Shown piece after piece: positions 1 to 12,500 of a DNA stretch of 64,000 bases (position 1 is the stretch's first letter; every line of letters starts with the position of its first letter). Under the pieces are notes generated by a model that worked only from the letters and a program-made list of their open reading frames with translations, did not search any database and was not told where the DNA came from. The translations under genes were made by a program, and so were the position numbers. The stretch is from NCBI RefSeq assembly GCF_042242105.1, contig NC_092025.1, positions 14,374,309-14,438,308 on the forward strand, read 5' to 3'. The DNA comes from Pempheris klunzingeri. Its lineage: Eukaryota > Chordata > Actinopteri > Acropomatiformes > Pempheridae.

Positions 1-2530
1 TTTCTTTATCTTTCTTTTTGTGTCCTTCCTTTTTGCTGGGCTCAGCTTAAACCCTGTCCCTGCGTCCTTACAAAGTCACTCAACTGGATAAAGTCATTTA
101 CCTGGATGAAGAGGAGCGAGAGAGGGGAATAGACAGAGAAAGGAGGGGTGGGCCGGGCAGGGCAGAGAGGAAGTCTTTGACAAATACTGCATTTGTAGAG
201 TGAAGCAAAATGGAGGGAGAGCAGAGAAACTGACTGATCAAGTGAAGTGCACAGAGAGCGCAGAGTTGAAGCCCAAAGACTTTGAAAAGACAAGTTCCAA
301 CTTGTCTTTTTCAATAACAACAGAACATTGTGTCATTTCTCTTTATTCATGTCCCCAGAAAAATAGAAAAAGGGAATGGTTGAAGAAAGAAATACTACGC
401 AAGAGAGAGAGAGAGAGAGAGAAGATCGCAGCAAAGGCAGATTGAATACTGTTAAAGTAGCAAAGGAAAGATCTGTAACTATCAGTTACATACAGAAGTG
501 TATATTTAATTGAACATATGATGCAGGACATTTTAAAAGATGATGTGCTCTTTAACACTGAAATTGTGATAAGCAAAGTGACAAAGACTGAGGCGTGTGT
601 GGCCTGTTTGGTGTGTACATGATCATTAAGCCCAGCATGTGGTGAAATCAGTCACTGAAACTGCACTTAAGTTAAGATCCATTCCTTTTGTTCCATTCTT
701 TCTCCTTCTCTACATGATGTACGTTATCGTTTCTATGATTTGGGTTTTCTGTCCATTTAAAACATTTGATGGCAGCACTTGTTTAATCTCACTCAGGTCA
801 TAATCAGATGACATTTCTAAGATTAACCAAAAACTGTAAGAACTAGTCCAACATCAACACTGGACCGTTTAAACCTAGAGACTTCTTTTGTAGCCACATT
901 AGCTCCTCGGCTCGTTACAGACTGTATCTCTACGCCCTGAAATTTTGTACAGACATTCACCATCCCCAGAGGATAAATCCTAAGGACTTTGATGATCCCC
1001 TGACTTTTCTAGCGCCACCATTTGGCCAAAGGTCATTCAATACTACTGGTGTACGACCAAATACCTACAAAACTAACGCCATTCCCATCAGCCTCAGCTG
1101 TACTTTGTGTTTAGTGCTTATTGATAGGATGCTACAATGCTAAACTAGGATGGTTAGCATGGCAAAAGTTATGACGCCTGCTGAACATGTTGAGGTTAGT
1201 ATTAAGCTCTGAGCAGCAGTGTGCCTAAGTCTTACAGTCTCACAGGGCCACATATACAGCACACATACGTACACCAGCTATGAACATACAACACATGAAG
1301 TGAATGCTGTCAAAATGAGTCAGGTCAACATACTTTTATCCTTGAACACACAGCTTTCCTGATGCTTTAATACGTAACTCCTCAGCCTCCATATACAACA
1401 TGACAGTGTATGGTACACTGCCATGTCACCTGACATAACAATGTCTCATATTTTGATGTCACTGTTATGTAAAGGCGGCTGCTACACTGCTGACACAGTG
1501 AAATACTGTCATCAAGAGTGTACAAAACTGAACTATCTATCTATCCGCTTGTCTGTTGAATGTTCTTTATTCTATAAATATTAAGCGTTAAATGTTAACA
1601 ATAGAAATGCCTATTTATAGTCGCCTGTTTCAAAAGTATTTATCTATTAATTTATTTGATCTGTGTGGATGAGAGTGTCGGGTGCTAATCATAATCACAC
1701 TTGTCACACAACTATACATCAAGTCTACTGGACATAATCAATTTCTCGCCTCACTGTCTTAAATCTGGCGCATTAATCACATTTATCAAGATATATAGGA
1801 AGAGAGGTAAACGATTACTTGTTATTGAAACAAATAATCATCATTAAAATCTCTGCTGTCTGTTCGACTCCAGGAATTTACACGTTTGATTTAACATGCT
1901 CACACACGTTCGCACTCTCCTGCTTTTTTCATGTTTGACCTTGGTTCCAAAATCCCTGTGATCTTAATGTAGACCTTTAGTTAAGAGGGTTGATGAGCTC
2001 CAAGCAACAGAGAGACACTGACTTCACAGGTCGATCATCGTTCCCCATGGATTATTAGTCACGGTGCTGATGAGATTAACATTGCCATGCCTCTCTGTTA
2101 TATCTCTCCATGCAGACCTCTGCCAGACTCGCACGCTTTGGGGCTTTTATAAAAAAAAAAGAAAGCAGCAGATGAGATAGTCTAGATTCTTTCTCATGAG
2201 CCCAGGGACGGTGACGCCTTACTTTAGTTATACTTTCTCAAACTTTAACATGGAGCAGATGCACAATTTACAAAAGCTTCTTTACAAAGCACAACAGGGA
2301 AACATTTCCTCTGTTTAAAGTCCGACACAGCGCTGCATGGAATCAACATTTGCTGACAGTGATGGTAAAATGTACTGACGTAAAGAACACAGCTAACTCA
2401 CCATTTTTATTTGACCTTTTATTAATGTTTTGGTTGGTTTTCTATGCCTACAACAATCACATGCATGGTTAGATACCGTCGCTTCCTCTTTTGCCCATTT
2501 ACTGATAAACTGGCCGGGTGTCAAATGATG
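1..2530. other. gene-free flank downstream of the TPBG-family gene
   Basis: No open frame here has recognisable protein content. The stretch is moderately AT-rich unique-looking sequence with a short GA tract near 403-423 and one dispersed-repeat fragment near 935-1040, annotated separately. An AT-rich block around 1555-1800 has several homeodomain-like ATTA/TAAT cores, but I cannot show that it is functional. Confidence 0.5.
935..1040 (+). repeat. dispersed repeat fragment (family 1, 'CCCCAGAGGATGAATC' type)
   Basis: The segment contains a CCCCAGAGGATAAATCC core followed by a GATCCCCTGACTTTTCTAGCG block. Related blocks occur in the window at 13797-13904 with 14387-14545 (inverted), 15950-16245 (direct) and 61197-61640 (inverted). 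I recognise it as a repeat common in percomorph fish genomes but cannot assign a named class. Confidence 0.55.
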
Positions 2531-3101
2531 TACAGTGCTTAACAAATTTATCAGACCACCACCCAGTGTAAGGTGTTTGCCACCGCTGCCCTAAATTAAC
2601 AGTATTGCTGATTACCAAAATATTTTTTTAATTTCTGTAATGGTTAATCCACCAGTATGTGTAAACTCTTTAATCAAAATGATGTATTTGAAATGATGTA
2701 AAAGGAATCTGGAGTAGTGGAACTGCTGGACTGGCCAAGTCAAAGTCCAGACTTGAATCCTATCGAACAGATCTGGGATTTATTGAATTAAAAAATAGAT
2801 CACACACAAATGTAATCCAAAGCAAGTCTCTGGGAACAGCTAGGAACTATTTGGAACTCAATAACAAAAGAGACAGTCGAAAAGTACATGAAAACAATCA
2901 GGGCCAAAGGAGGTCAAACAAAATATTAAGATTTTTGGTTAAAATATGTGAATAAGGACTATTTAGTTGTTCCTGTTTGTTATTTGCCTAATAAATAATA
3001 ATACAATGTTTAATTTGAAACAAGTTTTTGACAGATTTCTAAAATATTTGTGTTTTCTCGTTTTTATGACAGCTGGTCTGATAAATTTGTGAAGCACTGT
3101 A
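2531..3101 (+). mobile_element. internally deleted Tc1/mariner-type DNA transposon
   Basis: The element has terminal inverted repeats of about 28 bp (CAGTGCTTnACAAATTTATC and onward at the left, its complement at the right) and is flanked by TA on both sides at 2531-2532 and 3100-3101. TA is the target duplication expected of Tc1/mariner. The body is only 567 bp against about 1.3-1.6 kb for an autonomous copy. The only coding matter left is the carboxy end of the transposase, so most of the catalytic region was lost by deletion. Orientation follows the transposase relic. Confidence 0.85.
2717..2929 (+). pseudogene. Tc1-type transposase C-terminal relic, two in-frame stops
   Basis: One frame reads the DDE-family signature DWPSQSPDLNPIEQIW near 2729-2776, where the second catalytic Asp region of Tc1 transposases lies. 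It continues through LWEQLGTIW and ends with AKGGQTKY and a stop, the usual Tc1 terminus. The frame is interrupted by TAA at 2789 and TAA at 2813. The N-terminal helix-turn-helix and most of the catalytic core are absent, so the copy cannot make an active enzyme. Bases come directly from the sequence. Family assignment rests on these motifs. Confidence 0.8.
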
Positions 3102-3839
3102 CATGGGTGTTTCTCAAAGGTCAAAGGTCATAAAGACAAGTCTGGTAACTTATGCCATGTAGTTGTGATGATATATGACAGTTTGCTCTGGTATCCACTT
3201 GCTTGCATGAACATGGCACTCCGGCATACATACCAGCTTCCTTGCCTCACCCCAGTCTCCTTCTCCACCCCTTTTTTGTTCTCTCACCCTTTGCAATGTG
3301 CACTCCCTCAGCAGATTAGAAACAAGAACACCTTGCTTTCCCTGCAGGGTTTCCTGAATGTAGGCGTATTATTACTTTGCAGCAGTTTGCAAGGGCTGCA
3401 CTTCTTAGTAATTACATTAATTCACTATTTCATTCCAGCTGTTCAAATCATAAATTCTAAATACCTTTACTGTATATTTGTCACTTGGTTAATAAGATAA
3501 ATAATACTAAGGTAGTCTGACAAGCTGATGTAGACCGCTCAAGGTGACATTATGCATGAAAGCATTCCTGTCTTGAGCAGATCCTTATATACAATATGTA
3601 CAATCCTAAAGTGATGCAAGATGACTGTCTTTGGCTCAGTGCATATCCCGCTGTGAGGGAGATACCACCTGCAGTTCATTGGTCAGCTGCTGAAAATGAT
3701 GACACTGGCTTTAAAAACGTGTGATTCTGACTGTGACAGGACACTGAAAGGGGAATAATCCCAGTCTTTCTAACAAAGTACTTTACTCCTGAAACTGTGC
3801 CCCCAGTGCCCTCTCACTGCGCACTGATGGTTCAGTGGG
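3102..3839. other. intergenic sequence, probably including the TPBG-family 3' UTR
   Basis: I see no conserved coding content. The part next to 3840 should hold the 3' untranslated region of the minus-strand gene, but I did not find a clear polyadenylation hexamer. The open frame at 3165-3500 (+) has no recognisable domain and looks like chance. Confidence 0.4.
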
Positions 3840-4913
3840 TCAAACAGCCACGTTGGCCAGCCTCGGGTCTGAGTCCTGCTCGTAGCGGTAATGGTACACC
3901 TCCATCTGGTCTCGGCACGCCTCTCTGATGTTGTTCAGCCACCGTTTGATGCCTCCCCGGTTGAGATACAGCACCATCAGAAACACCACTCCGATCAGAG
4001 CCAACACTATACCCAGGAACACGTATGAAACCGCCTCGAGGTTCTCGTTCGTACAATCCACGTCCTCTCCCCGCAGCTTCTCCACAGGGACATCCCTCTT
4101 GGCCTCCGGCTCGCTGCACAGGAGACGCCCTGCATCCGGGCACTGGGATGAGTTCTTCAGCCAGTAGTAAAACGGCTCCAGTTCACAGTTGCACCGAAAA
4201 GGGTTTGAAGACAAGTAGACGCGTATGCGCCTTTGCTGGTACAAATTAGTTACGTTTTCCAACCCGATGCTCTCTATTGAGTTATTTATCAGCACTAACA
4301 CGTGGAGATTATATATATCTAATCTCATCAGGGGTATAGACTCCAGACTGTTTCCTGCCAACTCCAGTATATGGAGGTTGCGCAAACTTTGTGTGCTGAG
4401 GGCATTGGAGAGCTGCGCCGTGGCCTCAGGCATGATAGAGTAATTTAGGTAAAGAGAGCGCAGCTCTGGCAGCCCGTGGAAAGCCCTGGCAGAGATAGAC
4501 TCCAATTTATTGTGGCTCAAATCCAGCAAATGCAATCGGGGTAGTCCCAGGAAGGCGTACGGCTCAATAACCTGTATCCCGTTATGAGACAGCCAGAGTG
4601 CCGTCATTTCCAACTCCGTGCCATTGATCATGAACGCACCACGCTGTAAAGTTGAGATGTTTCTCCCCTTGACTATCAAAGTGGACGTCCACTCCGGTAT
4701 GTCTCCCGGCACTTCAGGGTCCTCCCCATCACGACAGGACACTGTCCTCGAGTCTCTGGCACAGATGCAGGACGACGGGCAAACATCATCCGTCCTGACA
4801 GGCGAAAGCAACAAACACGCCACCGCTGCGTAATACAAGCACCACTGATTCCAAATAGAAAAAACACACTTTGAGTTGTCGGCACAGTAAAATATCCACA
4901 TCTTCACCCCCAT
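3840..4913 (-). CDS. tpbg: trophoblast glycoprotein (TPBG/5T4/WAIF) family leucine-rich repeat membrane protein
   Basis: This single-exon gene encodes 357 residues. The start at 4913 is chosen because it is an ATG in strong context (AAAATGG); the frame extends further upstream only through a TTG. A hydrophobic signal segment lies near residues 24-38. An LRR N-cap follows with Cys 45, 49, 51 and 60, then several LRRs (about 105-230) and an LRR C-cap with Cys 241, 243, 258, 266 and 287. A transmembrane helix spans about 295-317. There are six N-glycosylation sequons (Asn 85, 97, 157, 210, 220, 254). The transmembrane segment and tail (VFLGIVLALIG, then ACRD..E.YHYRYE and DPRL) are close to human TPBG, a cell-surface Wnt-signalling modulator. 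That, and the missing introns, fit the family. The ectodomain is shorter than in human TPBG (420 residues) and the tail ends NVAV instead of SDV. Which paralogue (tpbga, tpbgb or tpbgl) it is remains open. Confidence 0.9.
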   Translation of the reverse strand: MGVKMWIFYCADNSKCVFSIWNQWCLYYAAVACLLLSPVRTDDVCPSSCICARDSRTVSCRDGEDPEVPGDIPEWTSTLIVKGRNISTLQRGAFMINGTELEMTALWLSHNGIQVIEPYAFLGLPRLHLLDLSHNKLESISARAFHGLPELRSLYLNYSIMPEATAQLSNALSTQSLRNLHILELAGNSLESIPLMRLDIYNLHVLVLINNSIESIGLENVTNLYQQRRIRVYLSSNPFRCNCELEPFYYWLKNSSQCPDAGRLLCSEPEAKRDVPVEKLRGEDVDCTNENLEAVSYVFLGIVLALIGVVFLMVLYLNRGGIKRWLNNIREACRDQMEVYHYRYEQDSDPRLANVAV

Positions 4914-5206
4914 TTTACTCTCAAAGCAGATCTTTGCCGATGTGTCTTGCAAAGAAGGTGACCGACTACAATCCTCTCAGACATGTAAAGTCGAATCAGT
5001 CCGGCGTGGGTTACTTTGAATCACCAGAAGAGGAAAAACGCTCTTTCCACGATCATCTCGGTGCTCTGTGTCTCTTTGCGGCGAAGAGAGTGAGTTTGTT
5101 TGGGAGGAAATTTACGCATGAGAACGGCGCACAACAGCAGAGCAGAGTGTGGCTGCGTGGAGAGCTGCTGATCCGCGCTCCCTTGGTGGTATTTTTGACG
5201 CCTGTC

Positions 5207-5209
<3 letters not shown>
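4914..5209 (-). promoter_or_regulatory. presumed 5' UTR and proximal promoter of the TPBG-family gene
   Basis: This stretch separates the start codon from a long GA microsatellite. It contains scattered CpGs, and no competing reading frame is convincing. Placing the promoter here is inference from position only. I did not identify a TATA box. Confidence 0.35.

Positions 5210-5261
<52 letters not shown>
5210..5261. repeat. (GA)n microsatellite upstream of the TPBG-family gene
   Basis: About 26 uninterrupted GA/CT dinucleotides lie roughly 300 bp upstream of the minus-strand start codon. On the gene's strand the tract reads CTCTCT, a pyrimidine run that can form H-DNA or bind GAGA-type factors. 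A regulatory role is inference. Confidence 0.95.
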
Positions 5262-5265
<4 letters not shown>

Positions 5266-6889
5266 CTAGACTATACACATGGTCCCAAATCATCCTAATC
5301 TATAGGCATGACCATCATCATTTAAAAAAAGATGTGTATGGTAGTTACAGGTTAAAAATGATTTTAATGATCACTGTCTTGCTGTTGTGGCGTCTGTTCT
5401 GCCCACTGGGAAAACCTCCACACCCAGTTCTCCAAGTTTGAACGACAGATGAGCTCATTCATCGCGGCCAGATGCTTTATAGGATAAATTAACTCCCAGG
5501 GAGTTGGTCGATGATTCCTTCCCACATCCATTATTCCATTATTACAGCCGCAATTTACCGCATCTTACATTTAAATCAGTTGCTGTAATTATGTGCAGGC
5601 AGCGGAACCTGTTTAATGGGGCTTTGGTCGGTTCTTTCTTGTTGATCCCTTTTCCGAAGACAGAAAACTCGCTGTCGGAGAGTTGGTCACGCTCCCCACG
5701 TCTACAGGATAGAGTTGGCAAACAAATCAATAAGCCTAAATACACAAACCGCGTCCAGTCGTGAGATTTGCATATGCATTTTCTGCTGGACTGACATGGG
5801 ACCCTCTCACTAGTTAACCGGAAAGAAGGAGATGAAACAACAATTAAGTCTGGAAGTAATAAGGGTGAAGTGAATTATTGTCTAATTAAACAATGTGATG
5901 GCTTGAAGGGGCCATGGCACAGTGTATCTTTTATCTGGAGTGGAACCAATGGCAATATTGTATTATGCTGGTATGTTAGTGGTCAGCAAGAAAGGAAGAG
6001 AGACAAAGATAGAGATAGAGATAAAGTCTGCAGAGAGATTCAGCACCACAGAGTACAATGAAGGAGAAACATGTGTTGTTCTGTATTCAAAATGAAGCAA
6101 GACAAGAAGAATCCTACAAATAGAAAGATAAAAGGACAGAAAGACAAGAGGAAACTGCTTTGGGTGTTTTTTTAAAAAAACCATCAACAAATACAATATG
6201 AGCAGAGGAAGAAAAGAAAAAAGGAAAGACGGGGGCAGGAAAGAAGTCAGAGATGCAATGTTCAGCACCATGGATAGCTCCAAATGGCACAGCAGTGATG
6301 AAAGATTGAAGGAAATTAAATAAAGGAGCTGGAAGGAAGAAAGAAAACCTGTTTAGAACTAAAACAGAGAGATGCAGGACCAGATAGCAGAGAAGAGTAA
6401 AGCACTGGTGGAAATAGTTAAGGAAAGAAAGAAGGGCCAAATGCTGCTTACTTGTATCCATCCCTCCCTGTCACATGTGGTCATGTGTGGGCTCACCTGA
6501 CCACAATCAGCAAACCAAGCTACTCTTGGTCTACTTATTTGGAGCAGACGCAGAGTGACAGTAAGCTGTAACTGGTCATTAAACGTCTTCAGTGACACCT
6601 AGTCACAGTCACAATGAGCACAACTATAGGACGGTTCTTCTGTCTCACTCTTTCTCTGTGTGTGTGTGAGTGTTTACTCAGTGAGTGAGAACACACAGTT
6701 AGACAAAGAGCACCAGACCATGGCGTGTGTGCTCTGTCCTGATAAAGCCAAAAGCATATCTGCAATCAGCCTTGCGTCCAAAGTGTCAGCCGTTTCAGTT
6801 TTCTACAGGCTTCTGATGACATTTCTCTGAACGGCACAGAAAAGGGAAATGTGTAATGCGTAATGCAGTGACTAGGATGGGGTGCACCC

Positions 6890-7115
6890 ATTAAAACCAC
6901 AGCAGCACTGGTGAGGTTGGGAACTGATGTTGGACAATAACCTCTCTAGGTCTCAGTGCATCCTGAGGGTGTTGGGTGAGGTCTAGGCCAGCAGGCCAGG
7001 CAAGTTCTTTCACACCAAATGGGTAAAAATCAGGGAAAATGTCTCTTAATTTGAGCTTACAAAAGAACATAAAACTGTCTGTGTCCACAAACATTTGGCA
7101 CAATAGTGTATATAC
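6890..7115 (-). repeat. degenerate DNA-transposon-derived repeat
   Basis: Segments such as ACTGATGTTGGACAATAA, GGTGTTGGGTGAGGTCTAGG and GTCCACAAACATTTGGC resemble a non-autonomous Tc1-like element common in fish, read in reverse with large internal deletions. No intact termini or target duplication are visible. The assignment is from memory of the family and therefore moderate. Confidence 0.45.
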
Positions 7116-7831
7116 AGTATATTAATTCTTGTCGCAAAGTTATAGAATCACAGCTGACTCAGTGATGCTACTTATATCATAAAGGAATAGGAACAGAAAT
7201 ACGAGTGTTATCGATCCTCTCATCTGACACTCAGCAAGAAAGTAAATAAGCATATTTCCCAAAATGACAAGGACAGCGGGAACCATAGAGGACATTTAGG
7301 CTTAGTGTTTGTCTGGATTTAACAGGGGCCATTGCACCGGGGAGTCTTGAGCTGATTGCAGTTTACTGTCATGCTCAATAGCACTAAATCTGGAACGGAT
7401 GGACAGAAACGGCTATGGTGGGGATGTAAATATAGATACCGGGAGAAGGTGAGAATGAGAAACTGAGACAGAGAGACAACAATGCAGAGAGAGGTAGAGA
7501 ATGATGGCAAATGGCCTCACTGCTGGTGCCACTGATAAGCACAAAGGGCCATATTAACATCAGGTTGTTTTGCTTATTAAGGCATATGGGATAGTTTTTC
7601 CTCCTCCAAACAAACAAGGACATCTGCCCAGTCCTTCTCCTCTCCTCTCAGGACCCGCTCCACAGGTGTCTGCTCTATCTGCTGGTGCAGAGGGCTGATT
7701 TAGTGCTGGCTGCTATTCACAGGCTGTTGCTGGGATATTGTTATGGTGCCCTCCTCATGGCCTTCAACTTGACACTGAACCTCGTAATTGATTTACTCAA
7801 GGCTGCCCATCCCTATCTCCTGACTACAGTG

Positions 7832-7836
<5 letters not shown>

Positions 7837-7861
<25 letters not shown>
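7837..7861. repeat. (GT)n microsatellite
   Basis: An uninterrupted run of about 12 GT units in the intergenic interval. Confidence 0.9.
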
Positions 7862-7862
<1 letters not shown>

Positions 7863-9539
7863 AAACTCGTGGGTGAGTGACCAGTTGCCAGTAACCTTGG
7901 CAGTGGAGTTTTTGCTCTTATCCTTAGGTGTGTCAGCTCTGGTGTACATGCTTAATTAGCTGAGATATACTGTTGTTGTGTTGGTACGTATGCATGATTA
8001 CGTTTTGTGTGAGCTGTTTGCAGAATTGCGTGTCCACTCCGAGTTGCTCCTGCATTCCTCTCTCACATTTTTGTTTTCTACTTTATCCTCTCTGAGTCAT
8101 TCGTCATTTATTAACCTTGTTTTAACGGCCAACCTGATCTGTCCTTCATCCCCCCCTTCAGCGGGTATATGACTGACACATGCTGGACTTACTCATAACT
8201 GAATATGATCCAATATGGCTCAAGTAAAGGACACAAGCATACATATGCCATGTAAAGATGGTAGAAACAGCCAAGCCCTGAGGCTTGTCGGTGCAGTTGG
8301 TTTTAAGTTTAGATCTCTCATCGTGCACCGACATTATCTGCACCTTGATCATCTCTCTGGCACAATATCACACACAGAGAATACTGTGTGAAGGCATTAG
8401 AAAATACTAACATTTACACATTTTGAGCCTTCTGTTTGAGTGCGCATTTACATTTTCTTGTTGACAGTGAGCGAAACAGGAAGGGATAAACAAGCTGTTT
8501 ATGCATAAAGTAGAGACGGACACTTTATTATGTTCAACTGTGCTCATAATGCTAATGATGCCAGTGTCGAGAGATGCTCACATTATTCAAATAATGCCCG
8601 AGGCAGTACTACGAGGTTCTCCTCCATTACACTGCAGTATGTTGTGAGGTTTAAAGCAATTTTATCCTTTTCCCCTTTCCAACTTCTCCCATATTCATGC
8701 TGCACTCAGAAACCCAGCCCGAAATCATGAGCTTTAAATAACAGATAGTTTTTTTAAACACTATGACAAACTGCTTTCACCTTCCCACAGAATTACATCT
8801 TCAATGAATTCCTTCTTTTTTTTTTTTTTTTTTACCTTTGACGGATTAGCAATGTTCATTTATGTTTCGCATGAAAACCACTTAAAGCTGAGAAATAACT
8901 TTGAATAAAAATGAAAATGCCTTTCCGTCTCTGTAGAGACACAGAGACATAACCTTGTTAACTATGAAAGTGACTCAAGAAGCTTTGTATGTGCAGGATC
9001 ATTAGTGGCCAGTGCCACACACACTTACACTGCTGCTGTCCCTCAGATGTGTGCCAGGGGACGTACTGTGGTACACCAGAGTGCTCTTGGGTAATAGTAG
9101 TTTCATCTAAAACCTTCCTTAATCTTTCTCCTTGCACTGTGTGTATGCATGTTTTATAGTGTCCGTCACTTAAAAAGGCAACCGGGGTGAGAAGCTGAAG
9201 GACTCTGCAGCAACTGTCAATAATATGATTTACACACACACACACTACACGGAGTGTGGTGTGGAGGAGTGTAGGCGTGCTGAGGGCAGCTCTGCGTCCC
9301 CTCCGGACAAACCTGCTGCAAAATACCTCAGAGTTGAGAAGGCCAGTAAAGATAGTAACACATCACCAACCTCAATCTTTCTATCTCTCTCTCCCTTACA
9401 TACCAAATGCAGTCTATCGCCTACCTCTATTTGTCTGGTCAACCTGTCCTGTCCCTCAATCTGCCCATCTGTCTATCCGCAGACCTGCTCCTTAAACAGT
9501 ACTCCACCACCGGATGAATAAGAGATGAGGGGATGAACG

Positions 9540-9573
9540 AGGAGAGGAGAGGAGAGGAGAGGAGAGGAGAGGA
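9540..9573. repeat. (GGAGA)n pentanucleotide tandem repeat
   Basis: About seven copies of a purine-only 5-bp unit, directly readable. Confidence 0.85.
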
Positions 9574-12500
9574 TGGAGTTGAGGGAGAAGTGAAGAAGTC
9601 CGGTCAGAGCTCTGTGGTGATGAGGGTGTAAATGGATCTTGAGGAGATGGTGTCACCTGTCCCGGGACCATTAATTAGTCATTTAGACTTGTAATGGAGT
9701 GAGCTGGAGCCAGACAGACACAATGCCTAGTTACTCAATCAGAGGAGTTAGCTGTGGCTGCTGATTAAAGTATAGAGCGATCAGAGGAATCACTCAGTCC
9801 ATGTCATGATATAACTTATGGCTAAACACATGCAGATGCAAGACTGACATATGTTCTCTTTGTTGGATTGAGAGATTTTCTGAGACACATGAAAGATTAT
9901 ATGCAGAATCATTTATATGTCAATGATTTAGAGACATGGAAACATTCGAGATGTGATCAGTAATTGCAAAGTTGGCACATAAAAACAAACAAAGCAAAAT
10001 AAAAGAAATCAGTAAAAACACATCAAATCTGGTGGTAACATGACAGAGCTGCATGTAGGTTATATAAGTTCCTAACTTGTTCTTGGTCAGTTCTTTTTTA
10101 TATATGGTACTATTATGTGATATAAAATAATGTATTTAATAATAATGTAATAATAGATACAATATGGTACTTCATTAACCATCTTACTTAGCTGCATATA
10201 ATGAATAGTTATTATTCCATTTCAAGGTTGCAGATGATGTATGTTTTCAAACCATTCAATCATTTTTCACATTACAGACCTGACTGGTGGTATGTACATT
10301 TCTGTATTCTATCACATTTCCTCAGTTGTAATCCACAGTTCTCAACCTCTTAAAATTTTGGAGACTGAATGTGATATGATCTGGAAATCAATAGTTCAGA
10401 GGAGGGCCGAAGATCATATTCACACACTTTCCTTTCTTCTCTAAATAGATATGCAGCTTTTTTGAATTTATTACATGAGCATGTCATTCAACCTCACTTG
10501 CACAAATCATTCTTTTTTTGAAAGAAGAAAGAAGAGGTCATTTGGCTCCAGAGTTTAAGACATGGCTTTTGAAAAGCGCCTACACCAAAAAGTTTTGAGA
10601 TATTAGTTAGTTAGTTTGTAAAGAACATTGATATATAATGTCATATTATGATCATGCTGCAATCAATTGATGTGGATACTGATCTGCTAAGAGGAAATGT
10701 ACTTACAATTTACTTACAAAGTCAATACAAAGACTCTTTGATGACTTTGATGGGAACAATATGAACAGAGAATCAAGGTGATACGCATGTAAAAAGTAAG
10801 ATATTTATGACTCTACTTATTTTAACCCCCAAAAGTTCCAGCGGCTTTGCACGGTTAGAATTACACAATAATGACTCCTCCAGTAGCTGGCTGGATTAGT
10901 TTACGTCTCTTCCTGGTTCCATAATGAACATTAAGTTTCTAACGATCACGTAACAAACAAACGATATGGATTCTTGGCTTGCAATGTGTCTATTTAGATT
11001 GAATTACAAAACGGTTGATATCTGATGTTCAGGTGACCGCTGTTTGTCCTTCTGGCTGTCATTGACTGACGACACCGAGGCCCCATGGCAGTTAAGACAC
11101 TCCTGCTGAAGGGTGAAGTGTATCGGTGACACCTTGGAAAGTGAACCAACTGCCTGAGTCAGGGCAAGACGCTGGCCAGCCGCCAGTCCTGTTAGAAGGG
11201 GTTAATCAGTTCCACGGGATTCTGTTTCAGTGCCACTATACGGATAAAATGTTTTGGAAAAAGGAGAATTGCTTCCATTTGCTATTAGATAATTGAAAAG
11301 TTTTCTTTCTTTTATACAAAATGTACTCAGTTCCTCATTTCAGCTTTATAACACGAAGGCCCCAAACAATAGATGAGCAAAAATAGGATTTGTGAGTTTT
11401 GGTCACGTTTTATTACATTGATACGATAATACAATGTCCAACTTGCAGCTACATGACCTCAGGGTGTCAGTAGAACACCCAGTAGGACTGGGGTCAGAAT
11501 GAACACTGGTCAGGGGCAGGTTTATATGGGTTTGGTTAAAGTCAGGAGTTAGAGTTTCCAGAGTCCCTAGAGGTCATCAGATAAACGTGGGTGACGGTGT
11601 GTTGTAACTAACCTCATCCTTAAATACCAACAGTCGATATTCGCCAATGCAGCGAAATATGGTAATTTAGATGGACAAACAAAGGACTCTACCGATATGT
11701 GTTTCCAGAACAGAGTCATACATGTCCATTTGCATGCTGATCGTGGTCTGGCCAGCCTGACGTGCCTCAATCTCTCTCAACATACCTTGGTGCTGTCAGG
11801 CTGTCCTGAAGGGGCAAAGCAAGAGATGATATTTATGTTTGGCAGTCGCAGGCAATCAGACTAGTAGTACCCTCCATCCATCAGAAACTACACTGCTCAT
11901 CACTTCTACCCACAGACGGGGTGAACTTTCCATCTCAAACCCCTGCAGTCGTGTTCTGAGCCCAGGGCAGCGGGACACTGTGCAGATTGACGACCAGCAG
12001 TCGGAGTCAAGTGCTCTTGCCTCTCATATATTCAACTACTGACGTACTTATAGGTGGCTATTTCCATTTACTCCTAATTCACACCTCTACTCCACTGCAT
12101 TTCACATGAAGTATTGTACTTTTTTTACTCAATCTGACAACTGTATTTGTAACTTTGCATTCAAAATCACAAAATTGTGACCCCTTACTAAAAAGGATTG
12201 TCTGATCAGGGCACTAGTTACATTTCTTGTACTGCTCAAAGCTCAAAGCAGTTCAATTATCTAATATTTCACAAAAAAAACAAATATATTTTTTAAAAAG
12301 TACAGAACATGAATACAAATTTGTGTAGCAGAACTTGTAGTTTTTTGTTCTTCTCTCCCGCCCCATTAATCATTTCATGACCTCCCAGATGTATTTGGTG
12401 TTACTTTGGGGGTTGACTTACGACTAGGTTGGGTACTTTGGGACTAAACGACCAAACTGTATATAAAGTTGCTATAAAACTCTGACTCATTAACTCACAT

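Noticed and set aside
3832..4143. Minus-strand 103-residue Arg/Gly-rich frame
   Set aside because: It overlaps the TPBG-family gene in another frame and has no domain of its own.
4914..4952. Longer N-terminus for the TPBG-family protein
   Set aside because: The upstream extension begins with TTG, not ATG. The ATG at 4913 has strong context and leaves a plausible signal segment.
5021..5293. Frame encoding a Leu-Ser repeat
   Set aside because: It is a translation of the (CT)n microsatellite.
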